From: Clostridiales bacterium
Lineage (GTDB): Bacteria; Bacillota; Clostridia; Lachnospirales; JAITVM01
Direction: 5' to 3'
Length of the DNA stretch: 12,393 bases
Assembly: GCA_031285815.1 (NCBI GenBank)
Contig: JAITVM010000048.1
Span: forward strand, 1-12,393
In this document: positions 6,782 through 12,393 of the stretch, piece by piece
Position numbering within the stretch: the first letter of the stretch is position 1
How the letters are laid out: every line of letters starts with the position of its first letter
The notes under the pieces: generated by a model
The model's database searches: none
Told to the model about the DNA's origin: nothing
What the model saw: only the letters and a program-made list of their open reading frames with translations
Program-made: the position numbers and the translations under genes

Positions 6782-7012
6782 ATGAAAGAGCTTTTAGAAG
6801 TTATAGCTAAAAACCTTGTCGATAACCCAGGCCAAGTCTCTGTACATGAGGTCGAAGGCGAGAAATCCACAATTTTAGAGCTTAAAGTTGCGGCAGAGGA
6901 TATGGGCAAAGTTATTGGTAAACAAGGAAGGATTGCAAAGGCTATCAGGACCGTTGTTAAGGCAGCGGCTATTCATGAGGATAAAAGGGTAGTTGTGGAA
7001 ATTATACAATAA
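6782..7012 (+). CDS. khpA: KhpA (YlqC) single-KH-domain RNA-binding protein
   Basis: A 76-residue protein of the KhpA/YlqC family. Members pair with KhpB (Jag/EloR) to form an RNA-binding complex that affects cell division and elongation in Gram-positive bacteria. The KH motif is at residues 43-56, VIGKQGRIAKAIR, with the GxxG loop GKQG at 46-49. I chose ATG 6782, giving MKELLEVIAKNLVDNPGQV, because the conserved family sequence begins there. AGGAAGGTG (6761-6769) lies upstream at a rather long spacing of about 12 nt. A longer in-frame GTG start at 6746 adds twelve unconserved residues and would lie only 6 nt from the rpsP stop. The intrinsic terminator at 7107-7135 follows. Confidence 0.93.
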   Translation: MKELLEVIAKNLVDNPGQVSVHEVEGEKSTILELKVAAEDMGKVIGKQGRIAKAIRTVVKAAAIHEDKRVVVEIIQ

Positions 7013-7106
7013 ATTTGTGATGCCGTATATCTTCAGGTGGGCCCTGAAAATAAAAATTTTTACTTAATTTGGTCTAGAAGAATTATATCCTTAATTTTAA
7101 ACATTT

Positions 7107-7135
7107 AAAAACCATAAAGATTTTATGGTTTTTTT
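7107..7135 (+). terminator. Intrinsic terminator/attenuator between khpA and rimM
   Basis: AAAAACCATAAA (7107-7118) pairs with TTTATGGTTTTT (7122-7133) around a 3-nt loop, and the T tract runs 7129-7135. The stem is AT-rich, so termination may be partial and lower downstream expression. A smaller hairpin, TTCAGG/CCTGAA (7032-7048), precedes it. No convincing new promoter is seen before rimM. Confidence 0.75.
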
Positions 7136-7146
7136 GATTATTATAG

Positions 7147-7161
7147 CAATTTTAAAAATTG
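7147..7161. repeat. AT-rich perfect palindrome before rimM
   Basis: CAATTTT-A-AAAATTG lies between the terminator and the rimM ribosome binding site. It could be an operator or a chance AT-rich dyad; nothing further supports a function. Confidence 0.3.
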
Positions 7162-7177
7162 TTTTAGGTGGGCGTGT

Positions 7178-7732
7178 ATGGAAAGGCTGTTCAGCATAGG
7201 GAAAATAGTTAATACTCAAGGCGTAAAAGGCGAGGTAAGGGTATTGCCTTCAACAGACGACGTAAGCCGTTTCGGGCGTTTAAAGGGGGTTATACTTGTT
7301 AATGGTGAAGATAAAAAAACCATTGGGATAGAACGTGTTAGGTACCATAAAAATTTTGCCATTTTGAAATTTGATACAGTTGATGATATGACGGATGCAG
7401 AAAAACTAAAGGGATATACAGTGAAAATACCGGAAAGCCAGGCTTTAAAACTTGAGGCTGATGAATATTATATTATGGACCTCATAGGTTTAAATGTTTT
7501 TACAGAAAGCGGCGAACCGCTAGGGGAATTGACTGACGTTTTGAGGACAGGCGCGAATGATGTTTATGTGATAAACCAAATAGCGGAAAAGGCTGAAAAA
7601 AAAGAAGGCACTGCTAAAAAAGTTGATAAAAAGAAAAAAGAAATTCTGATACCAGCCATCAAACAGTGTATAATAAATGTTGACGTGGCAGGTGGAAAAA
7701 TGGTTGTAAACTTGTTGGAGGGCCTTAGATGA
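7178..7732 (+). CDS. rimM: 16S rRNA processing/30S maturation factor RimM
   Basis: A 184-residue RimM, which binds S19 and helps mature the 30S head domain. The N-terminal RimM domain covers residues 1-85 (FSIGKIVNTQGVKGEVRV, then LKGYTVKIP). The C-terminal PRC-barrel covers about 95-184 (YYIMDLIGLNVF, GELTDVLRTGANDVYVI, KEILIPAIKQCI, MVVNLLEGL). Between DVYVI and KEILIPAI, where most RimM proteins have only a few residues, there is a lysine- and glutamate-rich insertion at about residues 134-153. AGGTGGG precedes the ATG. The stop TGA overlaps the trmD ATG by 4 nt (ATGA), so the two are translationally coupled. A terminator separates it from khpA, so dosage may differ from the SRP part of the cluster. 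Confidence 0.96.
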   Translation: MERLFSIGKIVNTQGVKGEVRVLPSTDDVSRFGRLKGVILVNGEDKKTIGIERVRYHKNFAILKFDTVDDMTDAEKLKGYTVKIPESQALKLEADEYYIMDLIGLNVFTESGEPLGELTDVLRTGANDVYVINQIAEKAEKKEGTAKKVDKKKKEILIPAIKQCIINVDVAGGKMVVNLLEGLR

Positions 7733-8400
7733 ATTTTTATGTGCTAACCATTTTCCCCGAGATGGTTAATGGTGGGCTCAACCATAGTATTATTAAAAGG
7801 GCAGTTGGGCAAAAATTAATAAATATAAACACGGTTGACATTCGCGAGTTTTCTGAAGACAAACACAAAAAAGTTGATGATTACCCTTTTGGCGGAGGTG
7901 CCGGTATGGTTATGGCACCGGGCCCTATATACAATGCTTATAGTTCTATAAAGGATAGGGCCAAAGGGGCTAAAGTGATATATTTGTCGCCACAAGGCAA
8001 AGTTTTTAATCAAAAAATGGCTGAAGGCTTTTCTAAGCTAGAAGATATTATTTTTATTTGTGGGCATTATGAAGGTATCGACGAGCGTTTGATTGAATTA
8101 ATTGTTACAGAAGAAATATCTATTGGCGATTTTGTTATGACAGGCGGGGAATTGGCAGCCATGGTTATTATTGACAGCGTGTCTAGGCTCCTGCCTGGGG
8201 TTTTAGGAAGTGAAGAATCCCCTAAAGATGAAAGTTTTACGAGTGGTAGGCTAGAGTACCCACAATATACGCGCCCGCGTGAGTTTATGGGTAAACAAGT
8301 GCCCGAAATATTGCTTTCAGGGAACCACAAAGAAATTGAGGGTTGGCGCAAGCAGCAGTCAATTCTTAGGACAACCCATAAAAGACCAGATTTATTGTAA
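7729..8400 (+). CDS. trmD: tRNA (guanine-N1)-methyltransferase TrmD
   Basis: A 223-residue SPOUT methyltransferase that makes m1G37 in tRNA to prevent +1 frameshifting, using S-adenosylmethionine. MNFYVLTIFPEM begins the protein. The FGGGAGMVMAPGP loop, GHYEGIDERL, SIGDFVMTGGELAA in the trefoil knot, and LPGVLG are all present. The tRNA-binding C-terminal region holds LEYPQYTRP and ends in WRKQQSILRTTHKRPDLL. At the position of the base-catalysing aspartate in Haemophilus TrmD (DSF) the sequence reads ESF. I believe this Glu is found in other clostridial TrmD sequences, so activity is probably kept. It is slightly shorter than the 240-residue average. It overlaps rimM by 4 nt. rplS, which often follows, is absent. 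Confidence 0.97.
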   Translation: MNFYVLTIFPEMVNGGLNHSIIKRAVGQKLININTVDIREFSEDKHKKVDDYPFGGGAGMVMAPGPIYNAYSSIKDRAKGAKVIYLSPQGKVFNQKMAEGFSKLEDIIFICGHYEGIDERLIELIVTEEISIGDFVMTGGELAAMVIIDSVSRLLPGVLGSEESPKDESFTSGRLEYPQYTRPREFMGKQVPEILLSGNHKEIEGWRKQQSILRTTHKRPDLL

Positions 8401-8428
8401 ATAAATATTTTTAAATTAGGAGGTTAAT

Positions 8429-9850
8429 ATGTTTTTAGATTTTTTTGAGGGCATTAGTAAAATACCAAGAGGTTCGGGGAATGAAAAGGGTATAAGCGAT
8501 TACCTTTGTAGCTGGGCGAAAGCCCGGGGGCTATATGTTTTTCAGGATGAATCATTAAATATCTTGATAAAAAAACCTGGGTCAAAAGGGTATGAAAACT
8601 CTGCGCCGGTAATTATACAAGGGCACCTTGATATGGTATGCGAAAAAAATATGGATACTGAACATGATTTTTTAAAAGACCCAATTAAAACATATATTGA
8701 CGGGGATTTTATTAAGGCAAAGGGGACAACCCTTGGTGCTGATAATGGGATAGCAGTAGCGATGGCAATGGAAATTTTGGATAGGCAAGACCTTTTGCAC
8801 CCACCTATTGAGGTTTTAATGACAACAGAAGAAGAGGTCGGCTTATGTGGTGCCAGGGCTTTTGATACATCGCTTTTAAGCGGGAAATATTTAATTAATT
8901 TAGACTCTGGGAGCGAAGGGGAATTTTTGTCTTCTTGTGCCGGCGGGGTAACAGCAAGTTTATCAATCCCCCTTTTATATGAAGCAAAGCCGGAAGGTTA
9001 TGCAGACTATAATATTTTCATAAAAGGGCTTATTGGCGGGCATTCTGGAACAGAGGCTGATTCTGGGCGGGCGAATAGCGTTGTGCTTCTAGGTAGGCTG
9101 TTAAATGCTATATATAAGACAAATAAGGCATGTTTATTAAATATAGCGGGTGGCTCGGCTGATAACGCTATACCAAGGGAATCGAGCGCAACTATTTCAA
9201 TAAAAGAAGATGGCATACAAGAAATAACTTCTTTAATAGAAGAATATATTGCTATATTTAAAAAAGAGTATGATGGCGTTGACGACGGGTTAAGCATTGT
9301 CTTTGAAAAGTCTGCCGAAGCTAGTTTAGAGGCTTTGACAAATGAATCTGGCATGAAAATAATATTTGCGCTGACATTGCTGCCTAATGGGGTTTCTAAT
9401 ATGAGCATGGATTTAGAAGGCTTAGTGGAAACATCAAATAATATTGGGGTTATAGAAATAAAATCGGGGTCGGCAATTATTTCTTCATCAATACGTTCGT
9501 CACGTGCTTCTAAAAAAGAAATGCTCGTTAATAAATTTGAGAACTTGGCCCAGCTATTAGGTGGCGTGTTGGAGCTTAAAGGCAATTACCCGGGATGGGA
9601 GTTTAAACCAGGTTCGGAAATCCGGAAAATGTTTTTAGACACCTATAAAGAGATGTTTAATAAAGAAGGGGAAGTAAAGGCGATACATGGTGGTTTGGAA
9701 TGCGGAATATTTACAGAACAAACGGGCATTGACGCAATATCTTTAGGGCCGGACTTGTTTAGCGCCCATAACCCAGATGAGAAATTAAGTATAAGTTCAT
9801 CAAAAAATATTTTTAACCTAGTTATAAGGGTATTAGAAAAATTGAAGTAA
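8429..9850 (+). CDS. pepD: Aminoacyl-histidine dipeptidase, M20C family (PepD-like)
   Basis: A 473-residue cytosolic metallo-dipeptidase of the PepD/carnosinase-like M20C group, which cleaves Xaa-His and other dipeptides using two metal ions. The metal-binding set is complete: His66 and Asp68 in GHLDMV, bridging Asp105 in GADNGI, catalytic Glu134-Glu135 in TTEEEVGL, Asp159 in NLDSGSEG, and the C-terminal His447 in SAHNPDE. GLIGGHSGTEAD marks the dimerisation-domain histidine. Length is close to the usual 480-490 residues. AGGAGG lies about 7 nt before the ATG, and only 28 nt separate it from trmD, so read-through from the rimM-trmD transcript is likely. No clear intrinsic terminator follows. 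Confidence 0.94.
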   Translation: MFLDFFEGISKIPRGSGNEKGISDYLCSWAKARGLYVFQDESLNILIKKPGSKGYENSAPVIIQGHLDMVCEKNMDTEHDFLKDPIKTYIDGDFIKAKGTTLGADNGIAVAMAMEILDRQDLLHPPIEVLMTTEEEVGLCGARAFDTSLLSGKYLINLDSGSEGEFLSSCAGGVTASLSIPLLYEAKPEGYADYNIFIKGLIGGHSGTEADSGRANSVVLLGRLLNAIYKTNKACLLNIAGGSADNAIPRESSATISIKEDGIQEITSLIEEYIAIFKKEYDGVDDGLSIVFEKSAEASLEALTNESGMKIIFALTLLPNGVSNMSMDLEGLVETSNNIGVIEIKSGSAIISSSIRSSRASKKEMLVNKFENLAQLLGGVLELKGNYPGWEFKPGSEIRKMFLDTYKEMFNKEGEVKAIHGGLECGIFTEQTGIDAISLGPDLFSAHNPDEKLSISSSKNIFNLVIRVLEKLK

Positions 9851-9881
9851 TGTAAACCCGGTTTGGCTTGCTATAACGCTT

Positions 9882-10001
9882 ATGCCTAAAGATGGGATAG
9901 GTATTAATATAAGAGCGGCATTAAAACAAGTGGATAAAAAAACAAGACAGGCAACAAAAATTATAAATAACCATAATATGAATTATAATCATTATATATA
10001 A
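9882..10001 (+). CDS. Possible 39-residue basic peptide (doubtful)
   Basis: An ATG frame after pepD encodes MPKDGIGINIRAALKQVDKK followed by an asparagine-rich end, with pI clearly basic and no membrane segment. No Shine-Dalgarno is visible before the ATG, and its stop overlaps the first base of the next gene's ribosome binding site. It may be chance; it is listed because the N-terminal half could form an amphipathic helix and the frame fills most of the gap. Confidence 0.2.
   Translation: MPKDGIGINIRAALKQVDKKTRQATKIINNHNMNYNHYI
9954..9979 (+). promoter_or_regulatory. Possible sporulation-type promoter for the microprotein gene
   Basis: AC (9954-9955), a 16-nt spacer, and CATAATAT (9972-9979) fit the loose sigma-K pattern AC-N16-CATAnnnT. 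A sigma-A alternative is TATAAT at 9984-9989 with a poor -35 (TTATAA at 9961-9966). Both patterns are weak evidence in AT-rich DNA. Confidence 0.25.
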
Positions 10002-10012
10002 GGAGGATAACC

Positions 10013-10177
10013 ATGAACTTCGCTAAAAATGGTTTTCGTATTGATAATAATATATTAATGTTAGGCCTGCTTGTGCTTATTTTTTGCCCAAATATCCTCG
10101 GTATGTTCGGGCTAGGGGATAATATGTTAATATATTTAATCTTATTCTTAATTTTAACTGGTGGCTTTGGGGTATAA
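10013..10177 (+). CDS. Hydrophobic 54-residue microprotein
   Basis: A short frame with an ideal ribosome binding site, AAGGAGGATAACC, 5-7 nt before the ATG. The protein has a polar start (MNFAKNGFRIDNN), a hydrophobic stretch ILMLGLLVLIFCPNILGMF at residues 14-32, a short GLGDN turn, and a second hydrophobic stretch MLIYLILFLILTGGFGV that ends the protein. This predicts a two-helix membrane hairpin, with no charge after the turn. The two-hydrophobic-stretch layout separated by a glycine/aspartate turn recalls small clostridial proteins of unknown function, some associated with spores, but I cannot name a family. It is monocistronic by position: the next plus-strand gene starts more than 400 nt away. 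No function is claimed. Confidence 0.7.
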   Translation: MNFAKNGFRIDNNILMLGLLVLIFCPNILGMFGLGDNMLIYLILFLILTGGFGV

Positions 10178-10230
10178 AGTATAGCTGGCCAACATAAAGC
10201 TTATTTGCTGGCTGTATTGGTGCCCACTTA

Positions 10231-10264
10231 TAAACTTATTTTAAGATTTGCTTAAATAAGTTTA
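10231..10264. repeat. AT-rich 14-bp hairpin downstream of the microprotein
   Basis: The arms 10231-10245 and 10251-10264 pair over 14 bp with one bulged T and a five-base loop ATTTG. No T tract follows on either strand, so it is a weak terminator candidate. It ends exactly at the stop codon of the doubtful minus-strand frame 10262-10435. Confidence 0.5.
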
Positions 10265-10435
10265 AGGGTTAATATAATCTAAACTTTTTTTAATAATAGG
10301 CGTATATGTTAAAGTAAGCGTGGAGTGTGAAGAATTCCCCACAGAACCTTGTGGGTAGTTCTTCTGCATAAATTGATACTTTAAATGTTGATATATTATT
10401 TTTGCAATATTGTTAGGTACGTCTTTATTAAACAT
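10262..10435 (-). CDS. Possible 57-residue hypothetical protein (doubtful)
   Basis: A minus-strand frame with ATG at 10435 (or TTG at 10444) reading MFNKDVPNNIAKIIYQHLKY and ending KKSLDYINP. Composition is protein-like, with a predicted helical N-terminal third and a Ser/Thr-rich middle. GGAG lies only 3 nt before the ATG, too close for efficient initiation; for the TTG, AGG is at 5 nt. No family is recognised. The frame largely coincides with the nested inverted repeat at 10292-10400, so the open frame may be a by-product of that structure. Confidence 0.25.
   Translation of the reverse strand: MFNKDVPNNIAKIIYQHLKYQFMQKNYPQGSVGNSSHSTLTLTYTPIIKKSLDYINP
10292..10400. repeat. 109-nt nested inverted-repeat element (possible structured RNA or MITE-like remnant)
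   Basis: Three stems share one axis. Outer: AATAATA (10292-10298) with TATTATT (10394-10400). Middle: TTAAAGTA (10309-10316) with TACTTTAA (10377-10384). Inner: 10329-10343 with 10350-10364, a 15-bp stem with one C-T mismatch and one wobble, capped by loop GAACCT. The middle and inner stems are in exactly the same register, separated by a symmetric 12 x 12 nt internal loop; the outer stem is shifted by one. No T tract follows on either strand, so a simple terminator is unlikely. I recognise no known RNA class and see no transposon ends or target duplication. Confidence 0.55.
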
Positions 10436-10518
10436 TATCTCCAATAAAGCCTGGCAATTAAACGTTTGTTTCTATTTTAAAAGCAAAGGGGGCCTGAATT
10501 TACAAATAGTTTAATTGT

Positions 10519-10547
10519 TAGACATAGTTTATTCACATCTGTATAGC
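10519..10547 (+). promoter_or_regulatory. Weak candidate promoter for the exported helical protein gene
   Basis: TAGACA (10519-10524), a 17-nt spacer, and TATAGC (10542-10547). Hexamers have one and two mismatches. A start near 10554 would leave about 57 nt before the ATG at 10611. Confidence 0.35.
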
Positions 10548-10610
10548 ATAATATTTATAGATGGTACTTAATAATATATGCAGACGGGAGATATGGAGGG
10601 TTCCAATATA

Positions 10611-11144
10611 ATGACAAGTACTTTTATTGGAGGATTGTTAGTGGTATCACTGTTGACTAGGCCATCGGTTTCCTTAGCGGAAAAAAATGCATATGAAATA
10701 ATTTATCCAGGTGCTCAAATTGTTTGTGTAATTAAAAAAGATGACGGCGATAATTTTGATATTGATGATAAGCTAGATGATATATTTGAAAATTCGGTAA
10801 ATATTAAACAGCTTATAAAACAACGTGAATCTGTCGTCGGCCGGATCCAAACTAAAATGGACCTGCTTGCTTATGAAAATATCGAGCTTACAGGCCCACA
10901 GGTAGAATCTTTTGTCAGCTTCTGTAATTATTATCAAGAAGGTTCAATGAAGTTAAACCAAAATATTGAATATATCGAATGCCAGAGTGAAATTAGCGAA
11001 GTAAAAAAAGAATTATTTAAAATTGACACTAACTTAAATTTCGTTTATAAAAAATTGAAAGAGTTTATTGAAATCCAACTACGGACAATATCTTTATTAA
11101 AAGATTTTGTATCCATAGCATTAAACACGTTAGCAACTATTTAG
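10611..11144 (+). CDS. Hypothetical, probably exported helical protein
   Basis: No family is recognised. From ATG 10611 the protein is 177 residues. I chose this start because GGAGGG (10595-10600) lies 10 nt upstream; in-frame ATGs at 10578 and 10593 lack a usable site. The N-terminus MTSTFIGGLLVVSLLTRPSV has a hydrophobic core and a possible signal-peptidase site after VSLA (residue 23), though it lacks the usual positive N-region. A short segment YEIIYPGAQIVCVIKKDDGD follows, then an acidic stretch, then helix with heptad-like spacing from about residue 55 to the end (IKQLIKQRESVVGRI, EISEVKKELFKI, LKEFIEIQLRTISLLKDF). Three cysteines are present, none in a lipobox. It is flanked by a weak promoter and a strong terminator, so it is probably a single-gene unit. 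A cell-surface or membrane-associated coiled-coil protein is the cautious reading. Confidence 0.75.
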   Translation: MTSTFIGGLLVVSLLTRPSVSLAEKNAYEIIYPGAQIVCVIKKDDGDNFDIDDKLDDIFENSVNIKQLIKQRESVVGRIQTKMDLLAYENIELTGPQVESFVSFCNYYQEGSMKLNQNIEYIECQSEISEVKKELFKIDTNLNFVYKKLKEFIEIQLRTISLLKDFVSIALNTLATI

Positions 11145-11213
11145 AATAAAACTTACAGGTAACGAAAATTTCCCCCGAAATGTTTAATACCTACTGTATT
11201 CTAAATCTTTACA

Positions 11214-11251
11214 TAACACCCCTTAATTGTATAAGGGGTGTTACTTTTTTT
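11214..11251 (+). terminator. Strong intrinsic terminator
   Basis: TAACACCCCTTA (11214-11225) and TAAGGGGTGTTA (11232-11243) form a perfect 12-bp stem with a 6-nt loop, followed by C and seven T (11245-11251). It ends the transcript of the exported helical protein, about 70 nt after that stop codon. Confidence 0.93.
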
Positions 11252-11351
11252 GACTTCAAACTTGTTACAAATAAGGAAATCAATTTTGTTATATATAACG
11301 GCGTTAGTTTACAAGGGTAAAAAGAAAAACTTAAAATTTTTTATATATGTT

Positions 11352-11379
11352 TTGACAAGCCGCTTATCAGATGTATAAT
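11352..11379 (+). promoter_or_regulatory. Near-consensus promoter for the right-edge membrane gene
   Basis: Perfect TTGACA (11352-11357), a 16-nt spacer, and perfect TATAAT (11374-11379). Both hexamers match sigma-A consensus; the spacer is one short of optimal. The predicted start near 11386 leaves a leader of about 90 nt of AT-rich sequence. The stretch 11252-11351 before it shows nothing further. Confidence 0.8.
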
Positions 11380-11477
11380 ATATATAGAGAATTTTTGTAA
11401 AAAAAGAATATATAGGGTTATATCCGCAAATATATAAAATTCTACATAAATTTAATAGATAAGGGATGATTGAGCAA

Positions 11478-12393
11478 ATGAATATTTTGGATACTATAAA
11501 TACTTTTATTAGGCAGGTAACTGATGCTAATGGGCCGGAGGCAATAAATATACTTGCCGCATATTTGTCGGTAACTGCGTTCATAATTTTATTGAGGATA
11601 ATAATAACTAGCGGGTACCAAGCCCAATACATAATTTTTTCGGTTAAAACAAAAAAAGGCACAATAAAAGCAGATGTAGATGCTACCGAATATTCTGTTT
11701 CAGAAGATGGTGTTGAAACTTCGCCTAAGCCTGTAAAAAAATCTAAATTCGGCTTAGTCTCAAGGGTGATGAATGACTATAGGCAAAGCCGTGAACGTGG
11801 TGTCAGTGATATAAATACAGGCTTTTTAATAAATAAACAATTGTTAAGGCTTAAGTTTATAATTTGGCCTTATAAGAGCATGGAAAGCTTTGTTGAAAGT
11901 TTTGAGGTTGGCCTTTTGCTTATAGGTATCCTGTTAACCATATACCTTGAGCAAAAACAGCTTTTTACGCTATTAACGGTTGCTAGCTTTGTTATCATAA
12001 AAATAATAGCTTCGTTTTGTGACTATAAGCTTATTAAAGAGCGGATTATTTGTGAACTGACAGAATATGTTGAACGTGAGCTTGCTGATATTACAAATAT
12101 GGATTTAAATACTTCCATCTCTAAATTTAGTAGGGAAGTATATACTGCTATAATGAAACAATCTGACATAATAAAAGATTCTGTTGATAAAATGGGGAGC
12201 AATTTAACAGGTGCGTTGGCCCTTAGCGTCTCCGAGATGACGAAAGCTGTTGAAGTAAGCCTGAACAAGTCTTCCCGTTTTTCAGAGGAATTGGAGAAGC
12301 CGCTTCAAAATTGGGTTGAAAGTATAAACAGCGCAGGGCTTGTGCAGGAAAAAATTAATGTAGCAAGCGAGTCGTTAACCGAGGTTATTAATA
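11478..12393 (+). CDS. Membrane protein with TolQ/ExbB/ZorA-like topology, C-terminus cut off
   Basis: The frame is open from ATG 11478 to the window edge, giving 305 residues with no stop. AAGGG (11461-11465) lies 12 nt before the ATG; an in-frame ATG at 11466 has no room for a ribosome binding site. Visible layout: TM1 at about 23-44 (ILAAYLSVTAFIILLRIIIT), a polar loop at 45-140 with a lysine/proline-rich linker near 80-90, TM2 at about 143-157 (VGLLLIGILLTIYL), TM3 at about 161-180 (LFTLLTVASFVIIKIIASF), then a long soluble helical tail from 182 onward (ECLT-type amphipathic stretches, SISKFSREVYTAIMKQSDII, VSEMTKAVEVSLNKSS). This one-plus-two arrangement with a long tail occurs in TolQ/ExbB proton channels and the ZorA anti-phage motor protein. 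The conserved ExbB/MotA glycine-rich motif is not evident, so the assignment is topological only. Its strong separate promoter suggests it starts an operon continuing past the window. Confidence 0.8.
   Translation, partial: MNILDTINTFIRQVTDANGPEAINILAAYLSVTAFIILLRIIITSGYQAQYIIFSVKTKKGTIKADVDATEYSVSEDGVETSPKPVKKSKFGLVSRVMNDYRQSRERGVSDINTGFLINKQLLRLKFIIWPYKSMESFVESFEVGLLLIGILLTIYLEQKQLFTLLTVASFVIIKIIASFCDYKLIKERIICELTEYVERELADITNMDLNTSISKFSREVYTAIMKQSDIIKDSVDKMGSNLTGALALSVSEMTKAVEVSLNKSSRFSEELEKPLQNWVESINSAGLVQEKINVASESLTEVIN

Noticed and set aside
9007..9585. Long 192-codon minus-strand frame inside pepD
   Set aside because: It lies wholly within a dipeptidase with all metal ligands intact and has no family resemblance; it is an antisense shadow.
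11309..11662. Minus-strand 117-codon hydrophobic frame
   Set aside because: It is antisense to the first transmembrane segment of the right-edge gene and crosses that gene's promoter; the plus strand has promoter, ribosome binding site and a longer frame.
1..12393. CRISPR arrays, tRNA or rRNA genes, insertion sequences, attachment sites
   Set aside because: I looked on both strands and saw no regularly spaced direct repeats, tRNA-like cloverleaf, rRNA signature, transposase frame or flanking direct repeats.

Overview
The window looks like chromosomal DNA of a low-GC Gram-positive bacterium, most likely a member of the Clostridia. Evidence: AT-rich intergenic DNA, frequent AGG and ATA codons, strong AGGAGG-type ribosome binding sites, near-consensus sigma-A promoters, and the Firmicute gene order ylxM-ffh-rpsP-khpA-rimM-trmD. 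No genus can be assigned from the sequence alone.

Layout. (1) Positions 1-112, minus strand: the N-terminus of a lipoprotein that runs off the left edge. (2) 113-1785: a promoter, a structured leader, and a two-gene operon of HisH-like and HisF-like proteins. The HisH glutaminase triad is intact, but the HisF-like cyclase has Gln at the catalytic Asp130 position and no other histidine gene is nearby, so a role outside histidine synthesis is likely. (3) 1845-2993: a bidirectional terminator, then a minus-strand threonine aldolase-type PLP enzyme with its own promoter. (4) 3044-4661: a single glycoside hydrolase family 4 gene (6-phospho-beta-glucosidase type) with promoter, long leader and a 17-bp 3' hairpin. 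(5) 4685-8400: the conserved SRP/ribosome-maturation cluster (ylxM, ffh, rpsP, khpA, rimM, trmD), with a consensus promoter in front and an internal intrinsic terminator between khpA and rimM. A PepD-type dipeptidase (8429-9850) follows where rplS is common in other genomes.

(6) 9851-11477 is the least ordinary part: a 54-residue hydrophobic microprotein with a perfect ribosome binding site, an AT-rich hairpin, a 109-nt element of nested inverted repeats on a common axis, and an unrecognised probably exported helical protein followed by a strong terminator. (7) From 11478 to the right edge, behind a near-consensus promoter, is the first 305 residues of a membrane protein. It has one transmembrane segment, a cytoplasmic loop, a transmembrane pair, and a long helical tail, an arrangement seen in TolQ/ExbB/ZorA-type proteins but without a recognised sequence match.

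The housekeeping block encodes protein targeting (Ffh with its modulator YlxM), a 30S protein, a 30S maturation factor (RimM), an RNA-binding KH protein and the tRNA m1G37 methylase. The most promising material for new biology is the altered HisHF pair with its leader RNA, the 10292-10400 palindromic element, and the truncated membrane gene at the right edge.
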